A DNA stretch of 64,000 nucleotides. Origin: Pontederia crassipes. Taxonomy: Eukaryota; Streptophyta; Magnoliopsida; Commelinales; Pontederiaceae. The DNA lies in contig JAUKPH010000028.1 in NCBI GenBank assembly GCA_030549335.1, positions 372,001 to 436,000 on the forward strand, read 5' to 3'. The notes below the pieces were generated by a model that was given only the letters and a program-made list of their open reading frames with translations, had not been told where the DNA came from and searched no databases. A program made the translations under genes and the position numbers. The stretch's first letter is position 1; the number at the start of each line of letters is the position of its first letter. Positions 27,201-54,027 of the stretch are shown one piece after another.

Positions 27201-30200
27201 CTTAAATTCCTTCTCCTGCAAAAAGGAAAATAATATGTCGTTGATAGGTAACTTTAATTGGTGAGGCTAACCACAGCTGTTTAAATTTGATGCTAGATCA
27301 AAATAAGGAAGTTAGATTTCTTGTCTGAATTGATAGTTAAGATAAAATGTAACTTCTCAAAGGATAATTTCACACAATTTCGCTTAAAGGTGAGCCCTTT
27401 AATAATGAAAGTTTATATTAGAACTTTTGTGTAATCCCTCTTAATCAACGGCTTCATTTGATTTCTTGGATGACCTTTTTCTATTAATTTTTTTTCATCC
27501 CTCTTAATATTATGAAACTTTCGAGTGACTACCATCTTGCTAGTCATGCTTTCTCGTTTCATTTTTTTTAAGAAAATGAAAAGACGACCAAAAAAAGTTT
27601 TATCAGGCTCTGTCTATATGAAAAATAATTAGATAAAAAAAATTAGATCCCCAAGAAGCATTTGTCTGAGGATACATTTTTTTGCGAGGAGGCAGGCAAC
27701 CATCCACTTTATTAATGCCACATCTTAGAATATACTTGGGTGATAATTTTGTCAGTCATCTAATATATGCTCACCTAGAAAAGAAGGATTCCAGTAGTTT
27801 GTTTTATGAGCTAACAGATATCATGTACTTTGTGTAAACCACAACAACAACAACAACAAAGTCTTATCCCACTAGGTGGGGTCGGCTACATGGATCATAC
27901 GACGCCATTCGTTGATCCATGTTCATAAGATTCGACAGGATTTTATGCTGGCTGTCGGGGCCTAACACAACCCTCCTCCTTTATCCGGGCTTGGGACCGA
28001 CTATAAAATATAGGCAGAGTTCTATCAGGCCAAATACCATTTACTCGATTTCAAACAAGTCACAATAAGGAAAGAATGTCCCAAGAGCAGAAATTAAATA
28101 AATTTGTCCAACACTGATATTAGGAATATGACAATTAGTGGATATACCATAAATGTACTCTCAATGATATGCAGAAGACAAAAATCTATTCACAGTGATT
28201 CCTTGTATCTGAAATGGACTGTCATTAATGGATATCGCCAAAAAATGAACATTCTTTTAGCTAAAATCATGTCGATATAGATGTCACAAGAATGCTGAAA
28301 AAATAAAAATAACTCTAAAAGTAAAAAAAAAATGATAAGCACTCATCAACTAGAAAATTAAGTAATAATAAAAATGCTAAGAAATGTACGCACTTGTATA
28401 TTGTTTTCACTTATTTTCCTCAATACAAAGTGGATGACTACTTAAGTTTGGTAATTTTTTCACTTTCAAAAAGAAACACTAACAAATGTACCATACTTAT
28501 AATCTAACATACCGCCAGTACTTTGTGTAAACCAAAAGGAAAATAGACTGTGGCTATTGCTCTATTTGTTAATCAATCAACACCCTCGGATTGTTTCTTT
28601 TAATATGGTCATGAATCTCAAGGCAAACATATGTATATATAACTTCCACAGAAAAGTTAGTGCTTTCAGTCATTCTTATAGATGATAATTCCATCTTGAG
28701 TGAGATATATATTGGCTTTAATTTTTAAATTTTGAATTTTCTAGAGAAACAATCCACACCGAACTTTAGGGCACAGGGCACCAATAATATGAGTTTTTGG
28801 ATCATGACAAGCTCACCGGACCTAGGACCCTATCGCAGATGGGTGCAAACTACTACTACTTATGTAACTTTTTGTGGTAATATAAAATTCCCAAAAATAA
28901 AGACTTAAAATAAAATGACCATGTGTTTTTTCCAATTAAACAAAGATATTTTAAATCAATGAATTGCTGTACTTGCATTCAATAATCACATCATTTAAAA
29001 ATATGGTAGCAGTTGATAATTTTGTTCCATATATTTATAAAGTAGTATTATAATTAAATTAACTAATAAATTAAGCAATGCTGTAAAAATTCATAAATTA
29101 TTAACTAAGACATGTTTTACATCGTTAACAAATAATAATAAAGTAGTAATGTTGAATTTCTTTCATAGAGACTAATGTAATTGAATAAAAGAAAATAGCC
29201 TTAGAATAATTTGTTAATGCACAATAATTTTGTGATCCAATACTTCTTCTCTAGCTTTCATTTTTTTTCCTTGTATAAAAAAGAGATGTAACTTTTCAAA
29301 GAGGCAGGAATATGTACTTGAGGCGGGGATATGTAAAAGTATATTATATTTTGTTTTCAAGGGATTTCGAATGTGATAAATTAACTATATTATAATATTT
29401 TGTTTTGAAGGAACTTCCAATGTGATAATTGTTTAATTTATATATCAGATTTTTATGGGGTCAATTGACCCATAAAAGACCATGTAGGTCCGCCCTTGAG
29501 CTCCTAAATTTAGATATAACATTAGTACGTTTCATTTGCCTGATTTGTAGACACATTTGATTCCTGTTGATGAAAGATAATAGACAGAAACTTGAATGCC
29601 ACATAAATGAGTGAACATACCAAATTTGTGTTTATTATCCCTGAGCTATTATTGGCATGCACTTAGCTCAGCATGTTAGTTGATGAATGTACATCCACAA
29701 TGCATGCATAATCCGGGCATAATAACCAATAACACCGACTTCTTGGATGTCTAACCTCTTTACTACATCATGAATAGCGAGAATATTACGTCAACATATA
29801 GGTCGTGAAAGCCTCACCCAAGAAAATCTCACAAAATTTGTATACAAGCTAAAAATTGAAGAGTTCAATCCTTAGGTAGGTATTGAAGCAAACATTGAAT
29901 GTCATATAAATTTATGACATTGCAACAAACAACTTTGAACAAGAAAAACAAGAACTTACAATTCGTATGTTTTCTTTTATTATTTCTTTTTCTTTCCGTT
30001 TGGCCTCCTTACCAGCCCTGGAATGATGAGAAGATTATTTTATTCGATATATTGCTAGTTTAGAAGAAATATTTTGGGATAATTAAAATGATAAAAAATA
30101 GAGTTGACAAGAAGGTACATACATGTCAGCAGAATCCTTTTGTTTGAATTTGTCAATTAACAAAGAAATTCCTTGTTTGTTTAGTACTTTCCTCAGTTTG

Positions 30201-31676
30201 TTAGACACTTTTAATAGATCACTTTCGGAGATAGCCTTCTCTTTGAATCTTGAGATTGCAGACAAAGTTGCTGTCAACAAATAGATATCACTGAGACCAA
30301 TTTCCTAATAAAAAATATATATGCACATAAAGGATGGGTTCCCAAAAAAAGCATGCAGACACACTTCAATCAAGATTCAATAGTGGCCTACAGTATCACA
30401 ATCATTATATCCCAAAAAGTTAGTTAAAAGAAATTAGTATACATGATCCATGTTCATAAGATTCGACATGATTTTATGTTGGCTGTCGGGGCCTAACACA
30501 ACCCTCCTCCTTTATCCGGGCTTGGGACCGACTATAAAATATAGGCGGAGTTTAAAAGAAATTAGTATACATATTCTAATTATATCAAAACCATCAAAGT
30601 TTCCTCTTTTTGGTACAAGACCTACCAAAGTTTTGTTATAACCAAAATAGAAAGTAAAACAATGTTCTCTTGTTTAACATTGGAAGAAAGAGGCGACACA
30701 AGACATTGTTACAAGTAGTTCATTTCTGCTCGATGAAGGAAAATAGAACATCATCCTGAGATTGAATTTATTTAGCAAGCTCTTAGAATCCATAACAAGT
30801 GTATAAATCAAACAGTAACATGAGATTCTTACCAACAAGAGCAGAAATCCTCTCATGAATCTTTTTTCGTGCCCGGCGTCTAATTATAACACTTCCATGA
30901 AAAGCCGCTGGCAGTAGTTTCACATCCCTTGCCTGGTTTCTCAGCAAATAGGAATTCCAAAACAGTTATGTTTGTTTTTCCAACAGGATGGTTTCACGAA
31001 CCTCAAACTCTCAATGCATAAAGACATAAAGGATTTACCTCCCAACACCACAAGGGTGGCTCTGACTCATCTTCCAACACATCCGCAAGTTCATTGGGAA
31101 TTCCGTACTTCATTCTTTGCCCCACACGGATGACAATATTTCGTACATAAGCTACAGTAAAGCCATCCCTTCCATTCAACTTTTTTACGATATCCTCAGC
31201 CAGTTTGGGAAGTGAAAGATTGCTCTCTTCAAGCAAGGTGGCAACAATAGAATCATGGGCCGGACACTTATCATCACTAATTTGCAGATTACGACCAGAA
31301 AACTCTTTATAGTACTCGAACAGTTCATCAAGTTCTTGCCTGCACTCTGCTTCCTGTGATTCGTGGACAGATTCTCTCTTTCTTTTTAAATGTTTCTTCA
31401 CACGATTCTCATCAGTGCCGAAATCCTTTGCCGCCTGGATGTCCTGAGGCAGATTTAAACCTTCAACTTGACATTCTTCAGAAGATTCGATATTACTAAC
31501 AATTTCTTGCATTTCTTTAGACATTTCAGCAGGCTTCTAGTCAAGAGACATCAAAATCCCATCCAATTCAGGAAGTCCGTTTGTAATCGCAAACTAACCT
31601 GCATTCGTTTGCCAATATCAATGATCATGTCGTCCCATTCAACTTCACCGTGAATCAATGCGCCAATATACTCCAT
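24213..31676 (-). CDS. FAS1: Chromatin assembly factor 1 subunit FAS1 (CAF-1 p150-type)
   Basis: Largest subunit of CAF-1, which deposits H3-H4 on newly replicated DNA. Thirteen coding exons, minus strand: 31676-31599, 31536-31039, 30933-30833, 30270-30123, 30017-29960, 27215-26845, 26445-26083, 25997-25916, 25847-25710, 25212-24790, 24705-24568, 24486-24441, 24361-24213. Recognised parts: N-terminal region ending DESEPPLWCWE; RKKIHERIS; the Lys/Glu-rich KER coiled-coil (exons 5-6); QFDKSNRPAYYGTF; the acidic block around DVDSDEEWEEEDPGESLSDF; the C-terminal winged-helix region with FPAASKSQLRKEIQKVSDF; and ILTYFSKRC at the tail. Exon 3 is 101 nt where 100 nt keeps the frame: a run of five A (plus strand) at 30900-30904 shifts it and creates a stop. 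Corrected length is about 863 aa. The start (MEYIGALIH) is the least certain point. Introns 4 and 5 hold retro-insertions. Confidence 0.93.
27842..28517 (-). mobile_element. Composite retro-insertion in FAS1 intron 5: SINE-like unit plus ~500 bp of other DNA
   Basis: A perfect 17-bp direct repeat, GTACTTTGTGTAAACCA, at 27825-27841 and 28518-28534 encloses 676 bp. On the minus strand the 3' end is a (TTG)n tail preceded by CCCACCTAGTGGGATAAGAC, then the head sequence (GGAGGAGGGTTGTGTTAGGC, CAAGCCCGGATAAAGG) up to about 28018. The remaining 28019-28517 matches nothing else in the window. A unit of about 180 bp with a TTG tail resembles what I recall of Au-type SINEs. The extra DNA could be 5' transduction or template switching, or separate older intron DNA if the repeat is a coincidence. 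Confidence 0.7.
30445..30551 (-). mobile_element. Tail-less 107-bp SINE-like insertion in FAS1 intron 4
   Basis: A perfect 21-bp direct repeat at 30424-30444 and 30552-30572 flanks exactly 107 bp. The insert is only the head of the SINE-like unit. On the minus strand it runs from ACTCCGCCTATATTTTATAG through CAAGCCCGGATAAAGGAGGA to GAACATGGATC, where the complete copy at 27842 would continue into the hairpin and TTG tail. So the piece inserted by target-primed-like chemistry lacks the expected 3' tail. The insertion and duplication are seen; the mechanism is not known. Confidence 0.85.
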
Positions 31677-31981
31677 AAAAATCCCACACACTATAGACAA
31701 CTTAATCGGATGAAAAAAGAAAAAGAGATACAACTCAAAAGATTACAAAGTTGAGAAGTTCTCAAGAATTCTCCATACCAACAAAAAGATCCCGGATTCT
31801 ACCCAAACACGACCATCGCCAATTAAAAGAAATTTCCTTTTTTATCCCAGAACCAAGCCGCTTGCTCGGCCCTGAAAACCTCAAAACTTTCACCAGCTCC
31901 GACACATTTCTCGCAAAAAACAGTAAAACAGCTGCCCGAAACTGCGAGACGAGAAAAGATGAAACCACAAGGCCTTCAAAT

Positions 31982-31985
<4 letters not shown>

Positions 31986-32026
<41 letters not shown>
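31986..32026. repeat. (GA)n microsatellite in the FAS1 5' region
   Basis: About twenty tandem GA units, CT-rich on the FAS1 strand. It falls between the likely 5' UTR exon (donor GAAG|GTAGTG at 32154) and the first coding exon, so it is probably in a 5' UTR intron. Confidence 0.9.
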
Positions 32027-32028
<2 letters not shown>

Positions 32029-32445
32029 CCGAGAAACCCATCCCAAATCCCATGAACAAACAAATTCGAACTCCTTTTTCCACCACCATTTTTTCTCATA
32101 AAATCTCCAAAAAAAAATCAGTTAAAAAAAGAACACCAAATTCGAATCACTACCTTCGTGTAGCACCACGAATCGGAGCGATAGCTCGAGATCGATCGCC
32201 AGTTAGCGGGAGAGAATTATCGTGGAAATGCGTAGGGTTTCACTCTCCTTCTCCCCCTTCCTTTTAATTGCGACTCGTCGAGTGTACCGAGGAAGAACCA
32301 AGAGCACGGCCACCGTCATATCTAACAGCACCAGAACAAGATAAAAACAAAAATACGACGCTACGACGATCTAATCGGACGGCGGACGTTTGATACTGAG
32401 ATTTTGGACGGGCGGATGCCGTCCGATTAAAAGCTTGGGGATGTC

Positions 32446-32453
32446 TTCCCGCC
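32446..32453. promoter_or_regulatory. E2F-like site upstream of FAS1
   Basis: TTCCCGCC in a GTCTTCCCGCCACTC context, roughly 200-250 bp upstream of the likely FAS1 transcription start. It fits the core TTSSCGCC of plant E2F sites. Arabidopsis FAS1 is known to be E2F-controlled, so the position is sensible. Binding here is inferred. Confidence 0.5.
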
Positions 32454-32579
32454 ACTCCTTGCTCTTTTCCACGATTAGATTTAATGCACGGTAAGTTGCT
32501 GCCAGGAGGGGCTAAAGCTAATCGTGTTCCGTCACGCCATGTTGATGTGGCACCCAGTCTTAAATCCAACAAAATAATA

Positions 32580-35500
32580 TTTTAGTATCTTTTTTTTTTG
32601 TGTTCATTAGAAAATAAAAAAAAGTAACTTCATTTTGAAGTATAACTCCTTCAATCCTTTTTTTTCTTTTTTTATGTAATAGTAACTAAATTAGTGGATT
32701 GATTAGCTGATTCGATAATAACTATTAGATATTAACAGATAACTTTATAATGATTTAACTATATAATTATAAAAATATAATCTAAACTCGTGATTATATG
32801 CATTTGACATTCGTAGCAAGTATTTTTTTAATAAATGTTTTACTGAAAAATTGTTATTTTTTAATAAAAAGTTATGTACGTTGATAAGTAAAATTAAATA
32901 TGTCAAATATTCAGACAAAAAAATAAATGATGTTTTTTAAAAAAGAGTATAGTAAACACAACATATCAAAACATTATACTTTATATTATATAAACTAATC
33001 GTATACAGTTTTTCTTATAACTTCTAAGTTGTTTATCAAACAAATTAACTGAAAAACATAATTTTATCTATTGTTTTTAAATTCTCTTTTTTAAATGTGT
33101 CAAAAAGTGCCTATATTGATTGACAAATATATATATATGTGGGAGAAAGGCAAAACAACTGTATCTTGGTCATTTTCAACTACCAAGGCCCCATAATTAT
33201 CCTTAAAAAATTCTTTTTAATCCCTCGAAATGGCATGTATAATTTTTTTTGTTAACTTTTAAGGATACTTTAAATATGTGAGTAGGAGGAGGATCGATAT
33301 AACTGTAGGAGATAAATTAGGTATTAATTTCTCCTATATTAATCTTTTTATAGTCATTTCAAAACTCGAATATTTAATTGAATCAATGTGAATTATTTGT
33401 GTAAGAAAAACTCCGACAAATCCGAAAAATCTATTCGACTCCAAAAAAATAAAAAATTAAAGACCCGAATATGATTTATGTTGATTTTTTATAAATTAAA
33501 AATCACTCGCTAAAATTAATGCTCATCCTAAAAAATCGTAAAGGCCTTGAAGTTTATTTTTATTTATAATTCTTTTTATTTAAATAATTAATTCATAAGT
33601 TATCCATTTTGTTATTATAGATATAATATTTTTTTTATAAAATTTCATAGAACTTTAATTTGGCAACTTTTAAATATTAGTAGTATATTTTATATATAAT
33701 ATAAAATTAAATAATTTTTATGTTAACTTTAATTTAATATATATTTTTTAAATATAATTTTATAAAATTAGGGATTCGAAAAAAGCCCTCGAAAATTTGA
33801 CTCGCTAAAGAATGATTTTTATTTTTTAAAATAATTTTGAATAATTTTTTAAATTTAAAAAATTAATGCAAAAAATAGCGAATGATTTTTTTTTCAATAG
33901 AAAATCCAACCCGACCCATTGTGATGAGGCTCTTCATGAAGTTTCTTAATAAATAATTTATATAATTTAATATTCATGTTAAATCGATTATTGTGAATTC
34001 ATAGGCATCTTTCACTTTTTGTTTTCAACAATTCATGATCATCCAATATTTTTTCTCTCACCTGATATTTTTCTATGCATTTTTTTGGGCCTTTACTTTT
34101 TGCACTACTGCGACGTCTTGATGGCCGCTGCAAAATTCAAAGGCTTCTAGAAAGCGTACCAACTTTGTCGGGTATATTTCTTCGCCCTTCCGCATAAACA
34201 AATATATATAATATAATATAAAGTACCCTTTTTTCATGAATTTGACCATAAAAATGGGTGCTAGAGGGTAAGAAATCAACCCGTTTAAATTAGTACTTCA
34301 TCTGAAAAATAATAGAGATTCGTGGAGCATATTTTGTATGTATTATGTTTTATTCATGTAATTAATTCATAAGTAATAATAATTCTTCATATAGTTTAAT
34401 AATTCCAATACTATATCCTATATTGAGTTATAAAATTAAATATATTAATATTAAATTTTCATTTAGTTCTATTAAAATAATAATTTGAAAAATTGACTCA
34501 CTGGAGAATGTTTTTTTAAGTGATTATTGTTATTAAAAAAATAATAATAGCGAATCATTGTTTAGATTAAAAAAAAACTCCGGACCACTTTCACCTCTAA
34601 CTATCACTCCTGAGTATTCTTTTGGCACAAACATAAAAAAAAAGTAAGCAATATGATGTTAATCTAGAATATGAATTTAACTTCATAAGCAGTTGTTCAA
34701 ATGGAGGAATAAAACAAAACATTATGCCAATTAAAAAGATGAAACACATCAATAAACAATACTTTGCCTTGCTGTAATGGATTCCACATTCCGCAAGCAA
34801 CACGGCAATTTGACTACTCTGAGTGCATCATAAATTAACTGCGTGTTGTATGCTGCTTGCCAAGTGAGTCACAATGACATCTTCCAAACAAGAGTTCCAC
34901 TACCAAGGACTTCGTTTGATTGGGAATAAAACACGCGAATATTTCGTTCCGTCAAATAGGTACGAAAATTTTGGTGGGGCCCACTAATTTTAATGTGCAA
35001 TTGTTCGTGAACAAAAGTTCTTGCATCAGGTGAAAATTTTCGAAAGTTCTGGCTCGCGCGAGAACTATCTTGAATCCCACGCAAAAATTGGGAAAAAAGT
35101 GATCATTTAAATGTCTTATCCACCTCCGAAGTTCTCCCCGCAGTCGGATTTTGTCCAAACACATTGGTCTCGAGAACATTGATTCTAAAATTCTCATATA
35201 ACCAAACGCAGTCAAGAAGAACTTAAAATAACAAAACAAAAATTATATTTCGTTCCAGATATTAACTACAATAGTTAAAAGTTTTTTTAATTTTTAAAAT
35301 ATAATTCAAGATGGGCTAAAAAGTTAAAACTCTTGTGATTAAATTTTGTCACAAAATGCTATTTTTTTAAAATTCATTAGTTGAAATCTAATATAATTTA
35401 GGATGTGAACTTTTAGCATCTAATATATGTGATCCCTACCTTTTGGAAGCTCACAACAAAGAGGCCTAAACACGTGTTTTTTTTTCTTTCATATGAAATT

Positions 35501-36200
35501 TTCCAAATTGCATATATCGATTAGTATCATCTTAAAGTATGATAACCTTTTTGGAGTAAGTGCCACTGTACAAAGCACATGCACACACAAAAAAAGTCTA
35601 GAGTTAGGTTAACCACAAGCCCATAAGATATTTAATGCTTGGGTTAAAAAAAAGAAGGAAAATAAAAAGATGCAAATGTAAATACGTGCAACATTGACAA
35701 TAATTTTTATAGTCTCTTCAATTTAGTAAAACAACTATTACTTATGTAAAAGGTAATATTGCGTACCTCTATTAATTATTATTCGATTCATAATGATAAA
35801 TTAATTAATTAGATCATTTTTATCCACCACTTAAAATAATTCAAATGATAATTAATATGAGTATTATGGTACTGATAGTACAATTATTTTTTTAAAATTA
35901 TTGGTTTTGCTCTTGTCGAAATATGCACAGAAGAGATTCATGGATTTTTTTCACACTGAAGGGAAAAAAATAAAGTCATTTTGTATGAACATAAATAAAT
36001 AAATAAATTAGTTAGAACACTTGGAGAAGGAAATTATGGTACAAGAGTTTTGTTTTATTTTATTTTTTTAAAAAGTTTTGTCATCGATTTATCTTTGTAT
36101 CAGAATTCATAATTGTTAATTTAATGAAATTGGTAGAGGAAGAGAACAAAAACAACTCGTTGAATAAAATGTCGTGAGTTGTAACGTAACGTAACCCCAC
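32580..36200. other. AT-rich intergenic DNA between the divergent FAS1 and BAGP1-type genes
   Basis: No coding exon is seen. One MITE candidate is listed separately. Short simple repeats (for example AAAT at 35992-36012) are scattered. The 3' part must hold the promoter of the gene starting at 36376, and a pyrimidine-rich CTCTCTCT stretch at 36258-36300 probably lies in its 5' UTR. Confidence 0.5.
34908..35213. mobile_element. MITE candidate, 306 bp, 3-bp duplication
   Basis: Ends are inverted repeats, GACTTCGTTTGATT and (reversed from the right) GACTGCGTTTGGTT, flanked by AAG on both sides (34905-34907 and 35214-35216). A 3-bp duplication would fit a PIF/Harbinger or CACTA-type origin. The interior is less AT-rich than its surroundings. 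No coding. Confidence 0.5.
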
Positions 36201-36375
36201 CGCATTTGGCATTTTTGCCGTCTCCCTCCAACAACTCGAACTCAACATTTGACGCCTCTCTCTCTTTCTCTCTCCATCTCCTCCTATTTTTTTTCTCCCT
36301 TTTCCCACCACCCCACTACAAAATCGAATCGTCGTCGTCTCCTCTCCCTCTCCTCCGCCCTTCTCCCTCCTCTCC

Positions 36376-50642
<14,267 letters not shown>

Positions 50643-53388
50643 TTTTAAAGCCTGCCTTGTTAGTTCATTGTCGTGCCTCCTGGGGGCGCAAACTTCTGCC
50701 TATTTTTGCTACACGTTTCTGTCGCCTAACCTTCATGCAAGAGCAAGACAAGTTTTTGTATCTGCGTGGGTATACGAACTATACATTGTAAATAGTCTAT
50801 TTAAGTTTGATAGATAGAGCCTTTACGTGTATTTGCGGTCAAAGTTACAAATGGATGGTTTATTTTTAATTACCGGAGCCTCAGTTTTTGGATTGCTTTG
50901 ATTTATTGGCTAATCATGTGTTTGTGGATCAATTGGTTGCCCTTTAAAGGTGTACAGATCCAACAATTTTGTTAACTTGGAATATGCAGCTAACAAGAAA
51001 TTAAAATCTGAAGGATAAGATCATATTACATGTACAGTTGGTACATTGCTGTATGTAGTTTATATACTGAGAGGCAACATCATCCGGAGTTGCTCCGGGC
51101 GGAAAAGGGAGAAGTGGTATGAAGAATGAAGAAGTGGTGAATTATAAAAGAGGTAGGATAGAATAATGAAAGTTTTATTTGTTGAAAGATAATTTTTATC
51201 TTTCATTTATAATATTTAAAGATAATTTTTATCATTTACATTATTTTTTTCTTCTATTTTTTGTTTGACCTATTTTTTATTTTTATTGTATTAGTAAATT
51301 TTCTGTGATTATTTTATTCAACCATTTTAAAAAGTTAAAAATGAAAAGTAAATATAAATATAAATATTTTATCAGAGAGGAAAAAGAGGAAAAAGAAAAG
51401 AGAGGGAAAACAAAAGAGAATGAAGATGGAAGGTTAATTTCGTGCGTGTCTTTTTTGCTTGTATCAATATTTAATGTTTCCAATTATTTTCTCACGCTAC
51501 GTGACTTAAACTATATCAAATGCAGAAAAGAAAACTCTCATAAAATTCTCCTTTCTTTCCTCTATTGTTTATCAAAATTCTCATTTTAAGTTCATTCAAA
51601 ATTGCATATCATATCATAAAATTTTTGTTCCATTATATATATAATATATTGTTTTTATTCCACTCCTTCAACATACTTATGAACCATTTTGACCTTCAAA
51701 ATGTAGTCCAGCCAAGTGACGTCTAACCAATACGCCACGTTTTACTTTTATCAACGAAAAATTATGCTACACCCAAAGCACCTGGAAAAGATTTATTAAT
51801 CCAATATAAAATAATATATAAAGTATGCAAAATTTATAAAACTTTAATCATGTTGTTAAAATATAGCATTTTCATTTTACTGGATCCATAGAAGTTTTAT
51901 TATGAACAGAAAATATAATTGAATATAATGAAGCAACTTATAATCATAAACTTTAACTACTATATAAAAAAATACATTTTAATTAATCATGCAGTTATTC
52001 ACGGCCATAATAAGTTATTAAAAAAATAATCTAAAATTTTAAATAAAATCTTATAAAAAGGTAAGATTATTAAAATCGAAAAAGACATTTATGTTAACTA
52101 TTTTTATGATTTTCATTTTATTTGTAAATGATTATATAAATATGAAAATATAATATCCATTATTTTATACTTTTATTTTTATTAAATCTAAAATATTTTT
52201 TATTGTGAATAAAAATATAATAGAATTTGAAGTGTTAAAATGTAGCCTATAAAAATGTAATTATAATTATTAATAAATAATACATTAATTAAGTATGAAT
52301 TTATATAATGTTTTTTTTATCATGCAAAATAATATTATGCAATATAAAGAATGAAGTTGAAATTCGTAAAAACAATTAATCATGACGTTAAATTTCAGTA
52401 AATGAAATAATAATAAGAATATGAAATTCATGTAAATGTAAAAAATAAATGATGGAACATTAAGAAAACACTATAAAAAGTATATAAACTCAGATAAAAT
52501 ATAATTGAAAGGAGAATATGTTTTGTGTCTGGAATTTAGTAATTTACTAAATGGTCTATTCATACGAGGTACTCTAAATATAATATCGATGATTTTATTT
52601 AAAATTTTCAGAACCTACCATATTATTTTTTATAGCTGTAAAAAATAATTTAGTAATATTAATTTCTCTGATAATTTGAATTATCAGATCACTAATAAAG
52701 TATATAGCATACCAGTTTCATAACAAGCATTTTTTTTAAAAAAAATATTATTTCTATAAAATATTTAAGTTTATAAATATAGTAAATGAATGCCATCCAA
52801 TTTTATTTTCCTTATTTTTTTAAGAATCATCCAATTTTATTTTCATAACTCATTTGTTTTATCCATATTCACTTTTCCACTTTTTGGTCTATTTATTTAT
52901 TCATAATAATGTGTAATCAAAATTTAAAAATAATTTTAAATATAGTTTAGTATTTTTTAGAAGTAGACTAATATAATTGAAAATTTATCAGACCCAAAAC
53001 AATTTATTCCGACAATGAATTGACCTTCAACTTAGGAATCATCCGTACCATTTTAAAAAAATTGCAACTATCAAAAGGATGATGACAAAGGCGAATCGAG
53101 TATCGTCCTTGCTTATAGTTTGGGAAAGAGCGAGTCGAACTTGCTCAAGCAAAAATGGTATCGCTTTTTTTCCCTCTTTCTATCAATGCTTTTTTATTTC
53201 TCTATTTTTCTTTTGCATCTATAGTAACTCTCTTGGAACTTTGATGCATTCTTTTTTTTTATTTTATTGATATTTTTTTGTGTTATTATTTTGTTCGAGA
53301 CAACACACGAAAAAAAAGAACACTTTTTCATGTGCAATTGTGTAATTTATTCCAGATATACTGTTAAGTCATTCGTATGCTAAACTAT
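50643..53388. other. 3' flank of BAGP1 and AT-rich intergenic DNA
   Basis: The first few hundred bases should contain the BAGP1 3' UTR. Beyond about 51150 the DNA is very AT-rich, with no exon or transposon end that I can support. Confidence 0.5.
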
Positions 53389-53840
53389 AGAGTAAATTTT
53401 AAAAATGATCATCCAACTTATAGGATATTTCTTAACTTATAACAAGAATATCATCTAACTTTAAGAACCTTAGTCACGGTCATCGCGAGCGTCTGTAGTC
53501 CGTTTACTGATGATTGCATATGTGGACATCACGCGATCCATCAGCTTCCATGTGAGAACCAACTTTAAATTAAATACATTTTTTTCCTCCTACATGATTT
53601 TTAAAATGTTGTAAACATTGATGGTTCCCATTTCGCAGAATGGACACTTTTTTTCCTTTTCGTCATCAAAACTCTAAATTCATTAGAGATGCGAAGGTCG
53701 ATCACTCCTATTCTTTGTCGGCCTCCATTCACTCATGTTCTTTGTTGGTGGCTCCTGCTCGTGGTCGAAGACGCTCCAAGTTGAGTGACCTCATTGGAAA
53801 CATCATACAAGTTGGGTGACCATTCCTAAAATTTTCCCCT
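53389..53840. mobile_element. MITE candidate with ~33-bp imperfect TIRs
   Basis: The left end AGTAAATTTTAAAAATGATC followed by ATCCAACTTATA is inverted at the right end (TACAAGTTGGGTGACCATTC followed by CTAAAATTTTCCCC). Element of about 450 bp with a GC-richer core and no coding. No duplication was confirmed. It sits just upstream of the RPL38 copy. Confidence 0.55.
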
Positions 53841-54027
53841 GTTACTTTTAGTTTCAATCATATGCTACTATTTTGTCATACTGGTGCGTTCGAAGCAAGT
53901 AGTAGATGAAGTGTGAACATACTATTTATTTTTCCCATTTTTAGTATTATTACATGCCTTTTATGTTTTGATAATTTGAATCATCATGTTGATTGCTGCA
54001 AAATGTTTTTTGGGGCAACCAAGGTAG

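Noticed and set aside
28780..29520. Possible exon-like stretch in FAS1 intron 5 (ACCGGACCTAGGACCC; GGGGTCAATTGACCC)
   Set aside because: No open frame with conserved content; more likely old transposon debris.
53079..53270. Possible first exon of the RPL38 copy (TTGCTCAAGCAA before GTATCG)
   Set aside because: It resembles ATG-CCC-AAG-CAG only after two changes, including the start codon; too weak to join.
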